Source: Lasiosphaeris hirsuta
Taxonomy: Eukaryota > Ascomycota > Sordariomycetes > Sordariales > Lasiosphaeriaceae
DNA: 64,000 bases
Assembly (NCBI GenBank): GCA_030549175.1
Contig: JAUKUA010000004.1
Location: 5,208,001-5,272,000 of the forward strand
Reading direction: 5' to 3'
Part shown: positions 32,270 to 42,892 of the stretch, piece by piece
How positions within the stretch are numbered: the stretch's first letter is position 1
Layout of the letters: every line of letters starts with the position of its first letter
Program-made: the position numbers and the translations under genes
Notes under the pieces: generated by a model
Database searches by the model: none
What the model was told of the DNA's origin: nothing
What the model saw: the letters and a program-made list of their open reading frames with translations, nothing else

Positions 32270-33934
32270 ATGGATTCGCTTCCAACCGAATCCAGGATTA
32301 TTCTAGCCCTCGAAGCTCTTAAAAAAACTCCAAAGCTTAGTCTTCGAGATACAGCTCAGATCTACAATATACCGCCTTCAACCCTCTCTGACCGACGCGC
32401 CGGCCGGGCTGCACGACGTGATATTCCAGCCAATTCACGAAAACTTACAAATCTAGAGGAGCATACGATTGTTCAGTATATAACTGAGCTAATTACACGT
32501 GCATTTCCTCCTCGGCTTCGTTTTGTGGAAGATATGGCCAACCGACTACTACGCGAACGCGACGCGCCCCCTGTCGGCAAGCTCTGGGCTCACAACTTCG
32601 TCAAACGCCAACCAGAACTCCGAACGCGTTTTTCGCGTAAATACGACTACCAGAGGGCTAAATGCGAAGATCCAGAGGTTATTCGGAAGTGGTTTGCGCT
32701 TGTTCATAACACTAAGGCTAAATACGGCATCCTTGACGACGATATGTACAACTTCGACGAAACTGGCTTCATGATGGGTATGATTACTACTAGGATGGTT
32801 GTTACTACCTCTGATGGCTATGGAAAGGCTAAAAAAGTCCAACCTAGTAATCGTGAGTGGGCGACAGTTATCTAGGCAGTAAATGCTCAAGGTTGGGCTA
32901 TCCCTCCATTCATCCTTTTAAAAGGAAAATACCACCAGGAGGGCTGGTATCAATGTGGCCTTCCGGAGACCTGGTACATTGGAGTAACCGATAACGGCTG
33001 GACTACGAATGAGAAAGGCTTGGATTTTATCCAGCACTTCGATCTTCATACAGCATCTCGTACAAAGGGGAAATACCGGCTCCTAGTCCTTGACGGCCAC
33101 GAAAGCCACCACTCTGACGATTTTGAGGCCTATTGCCAAGAGCACTCTATTATTACACTCTGTATGCCTCCGCATTCCTTACATCTAGTCCAGCCACTAG
33201 ATGTTAGCTGTTTTGGGCCATTAAAGAAGGCTTATGGCGATCAAATCGAAGAGTTGATACGGATGTACATCACACATATTACCAAGGTGGATTTCCTCTG
33301 TGTATTCAAAAAGGCCTTTTTTACAGCCTTTACCGACAAAAACATCAAAGGAGCATTTGCCGGAGCCGGCCTTATACCACATGATCCAGACAGGGTATTA
33401 TCGAAAATGACCATTCGGCTTCGAACTCCAACTCCACCAGCCTCACAACCAGCATCACCTTGGCTACCTCAGACGCCACATAACGCCCGAGAAGCTATCT
33501 CACAGAAAGACCTTATTAAAGGCCGGATATCTAACCACCAAGGCAGCTCTCCAACACCTATGCTGGCTGCTGTGGACCAATTGGCTAAAGGTACGATGGC
33601 TGTAATACATGAGGTGGCCCTGTTACGTACAGAGGTCTCGGCACTGCGAAAGGCCAATGAAGAGCTTAGTAAGCGGCGGAGGGCTAAAAAAACACGTCTA
33701 CGGCTTGGAGGGTCTCTTACTGTACAAGAGGCAAATGATCTAATGGATCAGAAGGCAGTGGGTGAGCAGTTAGCCCAGGAAACAAGACAAAATGGTGGTG
33801 GTGCGGGGGGCTCTCGCACGAAGATTCGGTGCTGTGGCCTGTGCGGCAAGCCTGGCCATAATGCACGCACGTGTCAGGAGGCTGGAGAATCGTCTGATTC
33901 ATCTATTTCTGGTTCGGTTATTGTTATTTCCTAG
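32270..33934 (+). pseudogene. pogo/Fot-family transposase, one in-frame stop
   Basis: A 555-codon frame interrupted only by TAG at 32873-32875. Order: N-terminal helix-turn-helix (SLRDTAQIYNIPPSTLSDR, residues ~23-41), CENP-B-type HTH (about 60-125: FPPRLRFVEDMANRLLRER, GKLWAHNFVKR), then the DDE_1 catalytic core. The core has first Asp in MYNFDETGF, second in LVLDGHESHHSDDF, third in PHSLHLVQPLDVSCFGPLKKAYG. A coiled-coil-prone stretch (LLRTEVSALRKANEELSKRRRAKK) and a C-terminal CCHC zinc knuckle (CGLCGKPGHNARTC) follow. All three catalytic aspartates remain. The stop follows REWATVI, where relatives usually have Gln, so CAG-to-TAG (a CpA-to-TpA change, as RIP makes) is the likely single lesion. 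Confidence 0.92.
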
Positions 33935-33977
33935 TGTTGTGGTGGAATAATTGTAGATAGTTGTAATAGGGTGTGGA

Positions 33978-34023
33978 AAAGTGTCCGGCTCGCTTATATG
34001 TCCGGCTCGCTTATAAAATACGT
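33978..34023 (-). repeat. right 46-bp TIR of pogo-like element
   Basis: A perfect inverted copy of 32171-32216, followed by the TA target duplication and the second half of the host MITE. Confidence 0.95.
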
Positions 34024-34214
34024 TATCTCCCTTGGCCTTTCGGGGATGGTCGCTCGCTAACAAACAAACCAGGATTGGGTTAAATGGCCAATCAATCACC
34101 TGATCAATCCACAGCCAGGCCAATCCAACCAAGGGGGCTCTTGCCATATTTATTCGCTTTCAAGTTCGAGAGGTACCCATCAGCCAACAAACCACATCCA
34201 TTGGCCCGCCCAAA

Positions 34215-36224
34215 ATGAACACCTACCAATACCAACCACTGAGCGAAATCAAACGTCAAGTCCGCATATTCACCCTCCTCCCCCTCTCCCTCGGCACCGC
34301 CCTCCACGGCCATCTGCAAATAGTCGACTTCGACAGCCCCTCAACACCATCATACGAAACCCTGTCCTACGTCTGGGGACGCAACCCCGTATTTGACAAT
34401 GTGCTCTCCCTCGACGGCGCCGCTTTCCAAATCAGCGCGCACCTAGCCCATATCCTAGTCCACCTTCAGCAGCCCAGCTCGGAGCGACGGCTATGGATCG
34501 ATGCCGTATGCATCGACCAGACGAACCCTGTGGAGCGTGCACGCCAGGTCAATATGATGGGTGACATTTACCGGCGCTGCACCACCGATCTTGCCTGGCT
34601 GGGCGATCCGGAGCCGGTGGTTGATGCGAGGGTTTTTGAGGACCAGTCCGAGGAGGAGTGGGGGGCGGGGTTGAAGGCGGGGTTTTATGGATTTGAGGAC
34701 TGGTTGAGGGAGTTGAGGGATAAGGGTGGGGATGGTGGTGAAGATGAAGATGCGCATGAGAGGTCTGTTGGGGGAGGCGGGTATTTATCCGACATCTACT
34801 GGGGCTCGCACGGCACCCACCCGGCCGTCACCGCCGAAGAGGGTTTGGTCTTCATCGAGGAAATGGGCGGGCGTCGGGTGACGCTGGCCGACTTTGGCGG
34901 ACACGGAGTCCCAGCCGGCATACGCGCCAAGCTGGCAGCCGTCTTCGAAACCCGCCTGTGGTCCCGCATCTGGATCGTGCAAGAGCTCTCCTGCGCAAAG
35001 GAGGTGCTCCTCCTCGCCGGAAATGAATCCCTGAGCTGGGAGACACTCAGCAACTTCCTGGCCCGCCCCCAGGATGGCGATGCCTACAACTCCGGCTTCC
35101 CCTGGGGCCGCGGCATCATCGAGGGCGGCCTAGCCAAGATCTTCTTCCGCGCCGCCGAGATCGACAAGCAGCGAGACGCCGTGCGCAGGGGGGACCAGAA
35201 CGACAAGTCCACCCTGCTTGACGTGCTCGCCCGCTTCTGTGACCGCCAGAGCAGCGACCCGAGAGACAGAGTCTACGGCCTGCTCGGGTTGGTGCCGCAG
35301 CGACACCGCCGTCTAGAGGCCGACTACTCCGTCCCCAGCGCGCAACTCTTTATCGACGTCACGGCCGAGATCATCCGCCAGAGCCAGAGCCTCGACATCC
35401 TGTGCCAGAGCCCCTGGGAGCGCCGGGGTGCTCCCCAGTGTTCCCGGCTCGGCCGCCGCACCGAGGCCCTGCCGTCCTGGGCCGTCGACTTCGCCGCCGG
35501 TGAGCTCGCGTGGAACGTCGGCGAGAGCTACCGCACCAGGGAGATTATGTTTGCAGGGGACAAGACCAGGAGGATCTTTTCGGCTGGCGGGGATTTCAGT
35601 GACGACAGCTGGCGCCTGCTGGATGGCGATAGGGTCTTGCGGCTCCGCGGATATCTGCTCGGCCAAGTTGGGCCTTGTCAGCCGCAGCCGCCTGCGGATA
35701 TCAAGGAGCTCGAACCGGGTATTTGGGGCCGGGAAGTCACCGAGGGCGAGTACGAGGCAGCCGGGGAGCCTAAGCTTCGGGCCCTCTGGAGGACCTTGGT
35801 GACTGACTGTTTGGGGTACCCGATGCAGCGCCTGAGTACCGAGGATATTGAGCGGTGCTTTTCCATTTTCCGGAAGATTCTCAGCGGGGAGACCGTGGGG
35901 GAGAGCTGGCTTGACTCCGGGCTGGGCTATTCCAAATATCGAGAGATTGAGAGGATGTGGGAGAGGATTGAGCAGAACTGGGCCTTCGTCATCGGTGGGG
36001 AGGGCCTCTTTGTCATGGCTAGGAGGCATGTCCGGGAAGGCGATTACATCGCTGTTATCGAGGGCGCAAAGGTGCCCCTGATTCTGCAGTTGGTTGGGCG
36101 GGAAGGGGAGAGTGACCGCTTTGAGATCGTATCTCCAGCATATGTCCATGGGTTCATGGATGGCGAAGCCCTTGTCCAGGGGTCGCAAGGTCATTTGCCG
36201 CAAAGGGAACTCTTTATTGTCTAG
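34215..36224 (+). CDS. HET-domain protein, intact, single exon
   Basis: 669 residues with no intron. The HET domain starts at about residue 45: PSYETLSYVWGRNPVFDNVLSLDG, LWIDAVCIDQTNPVERARQV, MGDIYRRCTTDLAWLGDPE, then a low-complexity acidic/Gly insert (GDGGEDEDAHERSVGGGG, ~175-195), LWSRIWIVQELSCAKEVLLLAGNESLSW, and SSDPRDRVYGLLGLV (~350). The C-terminal half (WRLLDGDRVLRLRGYLLG ... GEGLFVMARRHVREGDYIAVIEGAKVPLILQ) is the usual HET-associated tail. It belongs to the HET-6/TOL-like layout, different from the neighbour at 27601-29871. Expected role: vegetative incompatibility or other non-self response. It lies only ~135 bases from the end of the transposon-containing MITE, so its promoter may include element sequence. 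The start is the ATG in CCCAAAATGAAC. Confidence 0.92.
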   Translation: MNTYQYQPLSEIKRQVRIFTLLPLSLGTALHGHLQIVDFDSPSTPSYETLSYVWGRNPVFDNVLSLDGAAFQISAHLAHILVHLQQPSSERRLWIDAVCIDQTNPVERARQVNMMGDIYRRCTTDLAWLGDPEPVVDARVFEDQSEEEWGAGLKAGFYGFEDWLRELRDKGGDGGEDEDAHERSVGGGGYLSDIYWGSHGTHPAVTAEEGLVFIEEMGGRRVTLADFGGHGVPAGIRAKLAAVFETRLWSRIWIVQELSCAKEVLLLAGNESLSWETLSNFLARPQDGDAYNSGFPWGRGIIEGGLAKIFFRAAEIDKQRDAVRRGDQNDKSTLLDVLARFCDRQSSDPRDRVYGLLGLVPQRHRRLEADYSVPSAQLFIDVTAEIIRQSQSLDILCQSPWERRGAPQCSRLGRRTEALPSWAVDFAAGELAWNVGESYRTREIMFAGDKTRRIFSAGGDFSDDSWRLLDGDRVLRLRGYLLGQVGPCQPQPPADIKELEPGIWGREVTEGEYEAAGEPKLRALWRTLVTDCLGYPMQRLSTEDIERCFSIFRKILSGETVGESWLDSGLGYSKYREIERMWERIEQNWAFVIGGEGLFVMARRHVREGDYIAVIEGAKVPLILQLVGREGESDRFEIVSPAYVHGFMDGEALVQGSQGHLPQRELFIV

Positions 36225-36253
36225 ATATCAGTTTCCAGCAAGGGAGTCCAGTG

Positions 36254-37047
36254 TCAGACTGCCTCCCCAGACTCCCAGCTCCGCTTCTCCACGTCCAACT
36301 CTCGGGAATAGTCGCCAAACTCGTTGAATACGCCGTGGACCAAATTATTATACCGCTGCGGCCACCTAAATTCCTCGAGCATGGCCTTGGTATATTCCCA
36401 ATACTCGGGATAGTGTCCAGCACTTTCCCAATCCACAATACCGCTCAAGCCCCAGCCGGTAGCTCCATCCGACCTCACAACTCGGTCAACCAATATGTTC
36501 CGCGGATTGAGATCCGCATGTGTAAAGACAATCTTGTGGCCGCGACGGGCGGGATCGTCAGAGAACCGCAAGACTCGGCTGAATGCTGCCTCGTCATCAG
36601 TGAAGGGCCCAACGGGCCTCGCACCACTGATGCGCGGGTCTCTGCATGCCTCGCTAAGCGTGTTGCTTATGGCATTGTCTGGACTGAAACTGGGCATGTC
36701 TCTGAGCTGGGCCACGTAGTCTTTCAGTTCTGCCGTTGTTTGGCCGCAGTCTCTGTCCGACAGCACATAGAAACAGCGCGAGAGTGGTAAACCGGGGACT
36801 CTTGTGGTAAGAAGATAAGCCCCGGATGACGCCGACACAACGTCAGTGCTGATGGGGTTGGGATGGAGGTATGCTGACGGACAAGTCGTAACGCGTTGAA
36901 CTTATTGCGGGATTCTCCGGATTCCCCATGGTACCTCAGGTACAAAATGGAAGAAAGTGTTCCAGGGTTGGCAACCGCCGCTTGCCGCACACGAGAGCTC
37001 ATTTCATACGAGCCAGTTAAATTTGCTCCCAGTTCGCCCAACGTCAA
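36254..37047 (-). pseudogene. APH-family phosphotransferase-like gene with one frameshift
   Basis: Convergent with the HET gene, 29 bases from its stop. The N-terminal frame (37047-) reads LSSILYLRYHG...NKFNALRLVRQHTSIPTPSALT. The C-terminal frame (36838-36254) reads DVVSASSGAYLLTTRVPGLPLSRCFYVLSD, then IVFTHADLNPRNILVDRV and GLSGIVDWESAGHYPEYWEYTKA. The last two are the catalytic loop and the metal-binding Asp of fungal aminoglycoside-phosphotransferase/choline-kinase-like proteins. The two frames join if one C is added in a C run at 36854-36862. About 264 codons in total, slightly short for the family, so the N-terminus may also be incomplete. It is either a genuine frameshift pseudogene or a homopolymer sequencing error. 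Substrate unknown; antibiotic resistance should not be assumed. Confidence 0.75.
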
Positions 37048-38471
37048 CCTCCAACAGCAACCCGATATGCAAACGGGATAATAACGATTGCCTACATGAT
37101 GGACGTTACCTGGATCGGCTGTCGGTGGACAAGCACCCCCGCCTGCCAGTCTCTAGATTGTCGAGCCTGTGCATAATACCCAACGAGCACTCGACCAGGC
37201 CCAGCGGGGCAGCTGGGGAACTCATGTCAGGGCCTGGAGTTTTGATGCCAAGTGGCTGGCTCGCCTGAAGCGCGCCAATTTTCCTCGTATCACGAGCCGT
37301 GCTCTGGCGATGTGGTCAGCATCATGCTTCCAAATCCATTTTGCATTCTTGGTACTGACGATGCAACAGGGCTATCGCTCGGGCAGCGCGCAGCGCGCAG
37401 CAGGAATCCCCTCGAGACGGAAAAGCTATTGTATGTCAAACTTCTCAAGCCGGGGATCTCAGAAATCTTCGACAGTAGGCAGAGTTTATCCCTTTCGACT
37501 GAGGGTGGCATGGACCAAGTTTTGGAGCTGGATGATGCCCAGCTGCGCCGTTTTATCAATGAAAATATCGAGAGGCAAGTCCCGCCAAACGATAACGGCG
37601 TGTACTGGCACAGAGGCCGTTCGACATGGCATGCTTTAGTCGTTTAGTAAGCATAGCAGTGACAAGGGGTACTTTGGGAAGGAGACACTGGACTTGCTGG
37701 AATGAAGTGGGGGCGCGATGATTTTGACAGGCAAAAATGCTCGTACACGCGTGCGTACCCACCCTCCCTTGGCCGTTTGTTTTGCTCGTGGTCATTGGCC
37801 ATGCGGGCGGCATTTGTGCCCAAGGGTTGGATTGACAGGTTGGCACGACAATTTAATCATGTTTATGACCATCCGTCATCAAGAACATCAACATTCGACA
37901 TGGTTGCTTCCAGTCAACTTCTCGCCGTAGAATCAAACCTGAGTCTCGCCACAATTAGTACAGAACATGCCTTCACCACCTCATTGCTCACTACTGCAGT
38001 GCCATCTTTCAGCGCGAAAAATACTTAATCACTCGCCGTGGAGATGGCATTTCCCTCGTGGCACATAGATATCATTGCTACATCGGCCGAGTGAACCTTT
38101 AACTGTTCCTATACTTGCCGAGTCACCCCAAGCGAGCTTTGCGAATACTGCCGGTCTATCAACATCGAGGTTCTCCATCGACCAGACGAGCAGGTTTTGC
38201 ACGCGCCAAGCATTGAGACGGTGAGACAAAACGCTGAGTTTTGTCGTTTGTGTCAGTGGCTTCGAGGCATGAGATGGTGGTGCAAGAGGATACATGATGT
38301 GATTGAATCTACACCATCCCAGCAGCCGTAGGCCCATTGTCCTACACCATCGAGATACCCGACGACCTCCATTATAATGGCAGTAGCATACAGCTCTGTT
38401 TCATCAGCGCTCAGGGTTCAAGAACCACCCCTTGAGCGTCTACACCTTCGAAGGTTCGACCCAGAGTTCCC

Positions 38472-38927
38472 GTGCGCCGTAGGCGTAAATCCCAAATGCC
38501 CAATATTGACGCGGTCGACGCTGTTGTTACAGGAGACGTGGCAGATCGATCCTTCAGAACCTCGGCCAAGAAGCGGCTTAACTCAAGCACTGCATCCAGT
38601 CAGACAATCGATACCGCCGCAGCCTGGCTGAAGAACTGCAACGCCAATCACAATTGCAGAAGTTTTGAGGTGCTGCCCATATATGGTGTAGATCAGTCGC
38701 TGACGGCCTCGAATTGGAAGGGCAGGCTTCTGGGCAGCTGGTCAAGAGCATCATCGATCGAGAAGGATCGTCGCCATCTTGTTCTGCCAGGGAGATTGGT
38801 GGATCCCCGCGAGTTCTCAGTCTCGCAACCAGACAACTGCTACAGGGGCCGGCGAAACGCGCCTCAACTCATTTTCTTGGATATCTGTTGGCAGGGCTGT
38901 CGAGTTCATACATACTCTCCCGTCTAG
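38472..38927 (+). pseudogene. possible HET N-terminal relic
   Basis: The translated stretch contains TIDTAAAWLKNCNANHNCRSF, similar to the C-x-x-WLxxCxxxHxxC element before HET domains, and LPGRLVDPREFSVSQPD, similar to the LPxRLLDV block. No YAxLSHxWG or LWIDSLCI block follows. Weak evidence, noted because four other HET loci lie within 30 kb. Confidence 0.25.
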
Positions 38928-41203
38928 GACAGACGATTCGAAGTTTCCAATCAGCATCGTAGACTGGGACGTCCACCTCGGTAACGAGCACGACATGTTG
39001 ACCTTCCTGATCTTAAACGGCCATGTCCGGGTTGGACATCGAGATGTGCAAGAAGTGAGCTGGACTTTCCAGCCTTTAATCTAGAGGATCGGATGCTGAC
39101 AATACGAGATTGACTGAGATGCAGGGATATCTCCCCCGCACCAAAGAGAGGCTGTTATTTCATGATCCGATGAAGAGGCTCCTAATTCTTGGCGCAGCAA
39201 ATACTGCACAGTTGCAATCCAGTCACAACAGTCCCGACGCACGAACAAGCACGGCGCGGGATACTGGCCCATCTCGCCCTGCATTGGGGCAGCTTCCGAG
39301 AACATCTGAGCGATGCAGTTTGTCGTGTGCAGCATGCATGGCTAGTGACGGGCGTCCGCTCAATCACGGCCCTTGCCGGGAGCTGCTGAGGTCTTGGCAC
39401 GGCTGGCTGATGCGGGTTGGGACCGTTGGCCAGTTGGGCATCGGGTGTTGGACACCCGTTACACCTGTGTAACTACCGGCGCCCCCCCCCCCCCCCCTTT
39501 GGCCCCAGCCAGCCACGGCCGTCTCCCGGTTTGCCTCGGTTCCCCGCCGGCAGAGCACGCTGGCGGCCTCCCGCTCCCGGGCCGTCGAGGACCCTACAGT
39601 GTCCATGGTCACAGTGTTTCCCCCCTCAGACTCCCTCAGCAGCGCTCGCTCTGCTGGCTTGGACATCGAGGTTCATAAAGGCTTGCTCGCGTGCATGTTC
39701 CCCGGGCCGTGCAACAAAAAGAGGCCGAGAAAAATGACGAAAATTCCAAGACCCTTGCAAGGTGACGTTTGCTCAAAGTAGGGAGCGACGTATTTAACCT
39801 GGTTCCCTCTCGTGTTGTCGTGTGCATCGTCCAGTCTTCTCCTTTGCCTCCTCCCTCATTTTCCCGCATCTCGCGTGCTGCGTCTGAGCAGCCTGAGCCT
39901 CCAAGGGGATCTTAGCCAAGTCCGTCATACAACCTTGGGACCCAAGATGCTCTCTCCTTGGTCCGTCCGAGTTGCCGCCGGCGCCGTCTCCTACTAGCGG
40001 TCTCCTCCCCAACTGTAAGTCAGGCTCTTATCCGCGCACCATCCGCTCCTGGCGACAGAAATGCTCCTTTCTCGAGTCAGCCTCGAGCGAGGTAGCATTT
40101 GGTGTCGGAGCCCAGTCCGCCCCATTTTCATTTTCCCTCGTCCTCCTCACCGCCGCCATCAAAATCCCGCGCGCGGGGGCATTTACCCCGAGAATGCCAG
40201 GGCAGTCTCACCCCAGGGTCGAACCTCTCGCTATCCACACATCATGAAGTTCGCAGCGGGTACGAACGCATAATGTGCTCGATGACAAGGTTATAGCTTT
40301 CGGATGTGGACACGGCCATGGCTGTGGCCTCCACGCCCTATCCGTCCCCGCCTCGGTACCCTGGCCCGAAGGGAGGAGGACGGCGTCTCACAACCGTGTC
40401 TCAGCTGGGGATCAGCAGACTGCCAGATTGCCAGCCCCCCTCGCGGCCCCTGACGCTGCCCACCGGCGCTGCTGTCGCTGGCGCGTCCTCGTTGGGGAAG
40501 AATGGGATGATAATGACGTTGGGCCTCGAGGGTTGCGGCGCCGGTGGGTGTCACAGCGGCAGAGTTCTTGCTTTTGACTCCGTGTCCCGTCCGCTGATTG
40601 GCACCCCCCGGCTTGTACGACGCCGGACCCCAACTACACTGGTATCGATGCTGACTGGCCCGCTAGGAGACCTCCCTCCAGGACCTCCTCCAGGCAAGGC
40701 AAGCCGGGGTGCAGCCAGACCTCTTCTCCAAGCCCCCTCCCCCTTCCTCTCCTCCCCCCCCCCCCCCGGGTCTTGTGGAGAACATGGTTCATCCCGGTCG
40801 CCACGACGCACGTCACGGAAGGATGCAACGGGGCTCTAGCGAATGCGGTTCGGGCCTGCTGGTTCTAGAAGCCCGCTTGGGCCCGATCAGCGGCCGTTTG
40901 ACGATCCAGGACGTGGACGCTCTGTCTTGGGACGCACTGCGGTCTGGTTCGGGCCAACGCGAGCTCGATCTGCGATGCTCTCCCAATGTGGCGTGTTACA
41001 GATCCGAAGGCTGGGTTGGGTGGCGGTAGTATCGGCTGCTGGCGGCTAGTGTGTAGCTTCTGGATGTCTATGAGTCAAACTCGCTCAGGGCGGTAGGGTC
41101 CTTGTGATGCCCATCTACCTCAGGGAGGCATCGATACAGGAAGATGTGCTTGGGCAGACCGCCAGAATCGGAAGGGCCACTCAAGGCGGCGGAATCGAGA
41201 CAC

Positions 41204-41249
41204 GCGCCCTCCTCGCCCCTGCGCGCGGGCGCCGGGGCGAGGAGGGCGC
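41204..41249. repeat. perfect 16-bp GC-rich inverted repeat (hairpin)
   Basis: The left arm GCGCCCTCCTCGCCCC (41204-41219) and right arm GGGGCGAGGAGGGCGC (41234-41249) are perfectly complementary around a 14-nt GC-rich loop. It lies about 400 bases upstream of the 361-aa gene. Function unknown. Confidence 0.9.
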
Positions 41250-41642
41250 ACCTTGTCAGACCACGTCTGCTGTCCACGGTATTCCGGCCTTCACTGCGCG
41301 GTTGGGACGCAGGACGAGACCACATGGTCACGGGTTGGATCTGCCATCTTGACAGAAGAACGCGCTCGATGTGCCCACGTCAGCCCAACCTTCCGAGAGC
41401 CGGAACCGCAGTGGTGTTGGGCATCGCTGGCTACTGCGGCGCTTGTTTCGAGCCACCGCGATAAAGAAAGAGCGGGGAGTTCGCAGCAGGGGGACGGGCT
41501 ATATCTTGAGGCCATCTCTGTCATAAATGACAGATCTGAGAGACTCAGGGGTCGCTCAACACAAGCTCGAGCCATCTCCTCACCCACCCGCAACCTCTCG
41601 CGATCCCCTTAAAGCCACCAAACCAGCCAATCACAGGACACC

Positions 41643-42892
41643 ATGAACAGCGTGAGCCCTGCGGAGAAACCCGCCACAGCAACAAGGCACCCTGCTGACA
41701 GCACCCTAGCACAAGTACCAGTGGTCGGCGCCGCCCAACAAGGCCCACCGCAAGGATAGCAAACACCACAGCAAGGACAGCAGCCGCAGCGGTTCCAAGG
41801 CGGACCACAGCACGCGCAAGAGCCACAAGTCGTCAGCCGGCCACAGCCCGGCCAACGACGTGTCCTTCCTCTTTGTTGTCAACGAGCTCAGTATCAACCT
41901 CGAACCGCCGCACCACGAATCCATGGACCAGTGGCTCAACTTCCTCCCGCCGACGTCGCCGGCGGGCTACGTGGACGAGGCGGTGGGGGCCGTGTTCCGG
42001 TACGCGGCGGGCGCCGTCGCGCGGGCGGACGAGTACGTGTGGCACCGGCCGCACATGGGGCAGGCGGGGTCGATCCTGCGGCTTGACGGGGCCAACAACG
42101 TGTCGGGGGTGGCGGTGCCGTACCTGACGCGCAGCGTCTTCTCGTGTTCGGCGCACCTGCCGCTCATCGTGCTGGACGGCGACGCGTCGCTGGGGTCCAG
42201 CTACCTGCGCCGGCCGGGCTGCCAGTGCGACGGCAACAACAACACGGCGACAACGACGGCGACCGGCCTGGACGAGGAGCTGCCGCGGTGGAACCTGCTG
42301 CACTTCGCGGCGCCCGAGGCCTTCGCCGACACGCGGCCCGAAGGGCACGCGGCGGCGCCGCGCGGGCTGTCGCTGGCCATGGCGCACGACACAGGCGCGC
42401 CGTACGTGCTGGGGCGCAACCCGTCGTGGATGCCGTCGCTGGTGCCGGCGGCCTTTGCCAACACGCGGCCCGAGCACGTGCCGCAGTCGCGCGGGCTGTC
42501 GGGCGACGTGGCCATCGTCATCGGGCTGATGGCCTTCCACAGCCGGCCGGGGGAGGCGAGCAACGTGTTTGGGAGCGGGTGCTGGCGGTACGGGCGGTGG
42601 AGCCCGCCGGGCAACGGGGCCCCTGGCTGTGAGATACACCCTATTCCTATCGTTTTGTTTTGGGTTGTTGGGAAAAGGGGGGAAAGAGGGGGGGGGGGGA
42701 CTCTTTGCTGACTTTGGGAAAATCCTCTTTGCAGACCCGGCTTCGGGGGACAGCCCGCGCGGGTTCCTCGTCCATGTCTGTCTCGATCTCGTCGAGGGCG
42801 AAGAGGTCCCAAACACCAATCTCGACCGCGACTGGTGCATGCAGCAGATCAACTGGCTGGAATGGGAGGGAGGGATCTTGGTGGAGGGTTGA
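41643..42892 (+). CDS. unassigned 361-aa protein, three exons with a 9-nt first exon
   Basis: Model: 41643-41651, 41710-42628 and 42735-42892. Start ATGAACAGC|GTGAGC, acceptor CCCTAG; second intron donor T|GTGAGA, acceptor TTGCAG. The frame is kept throughout. The N-terminus is hydrophilic and basic/Ser/His-rich (HRKDSKHHSKDSSRSGSK, HSTRKSHKSS). A conserved-looking globular part follows: SFLFVVNELSINLEPPHHESMDQWLNFLPP, YVWHRPHMGQAGSILRLDGANNVSGVAVPYLTRSVFSC, RWNLLHFAAPEAFADTRPEG. It ends with NTNLDRDWCMQQINWLEWEGGILVEG. No signal peptide or membrane span. I do not recognise the family. The coding part is strongly GC-biased at third positions like the neighbouring genes, which supports a real gene. 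Only the tiny first exon is uncertain. Confidence 0.72.

Larger units (their letters stand above)
32171..34023 (+). mobile_element. Fot/pogo-like Tc1-mariner transposon
   Basis: An 1853-nt element with perfect 46-bp terminal inverted repeats (32171-32216 and 33978-34023) starting ACGTATTTTATAAGCGAGCC, flanked by TA on both sides (32169-32170, 34024-34025). Each TIR contains a 16-bp subterminal direct repeat, ATAAGCGAGCCGGACA, twice, which is probably the transposase-binding site. It encodes a single DDE transposase with one nonsense codon. Perfect TIRs indicate recent insertion or recent activity in trans. Confidence 0.92.
32014..34079 (+). mobile_element. MITE-like element, copy 3, interrupted by a pogo-like transposon
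   Basis: The left end CAATCCAGCCCTGGTTTGTT continues CGTTAGCGCGTGACA. The right end, reverse-complemented, reads CCCAATCCTGGTTTGTTTGT and continues TAGCGAGCGACC. These match the ends of copies 1 and 2. Removing the inserted transposon (32171-34023 plus one TA) leaves about 211 nt, close to the 234-244 nt of the other copies. The interior before the insertion shows the same AGGCCTTTCC words. Confidence 0.65.
37048..41642. other. accessory region without a convincing gene
   Basis: There are several open frames but none recognised. The plus frame 37252-37647 (ARSRNPLETEKLLYVKLLKPG...) and 38472-38927 (DTAAAWLKNCNANHNCRSF, LPGRLVDPREF) may be gene relics; the latter resembles the N-terminus of HET proteins. 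C homopolymers occur at 39482-39497 (16) and 40754-40767 (14). A strong hairpin lies at 41204-41249. The last ~1.5 kb could include the upstream region of the gene at 41643. Confidence 0.4.

Noticed and set aside
32270..34079. Initial reading of the transposase as two separate genes (32270-32875 and 33020-33934)
   Set aside because: Both are in one frame separated by a single TAG, and conserved transposase motifs run straight through the gap.
41833..42852. Minus-strand 339-codon Arg/Pro-rich ORF
   Set aside because: Antisense shadow of the 361-aa gene; composition typical of reversed GC-rich codons.
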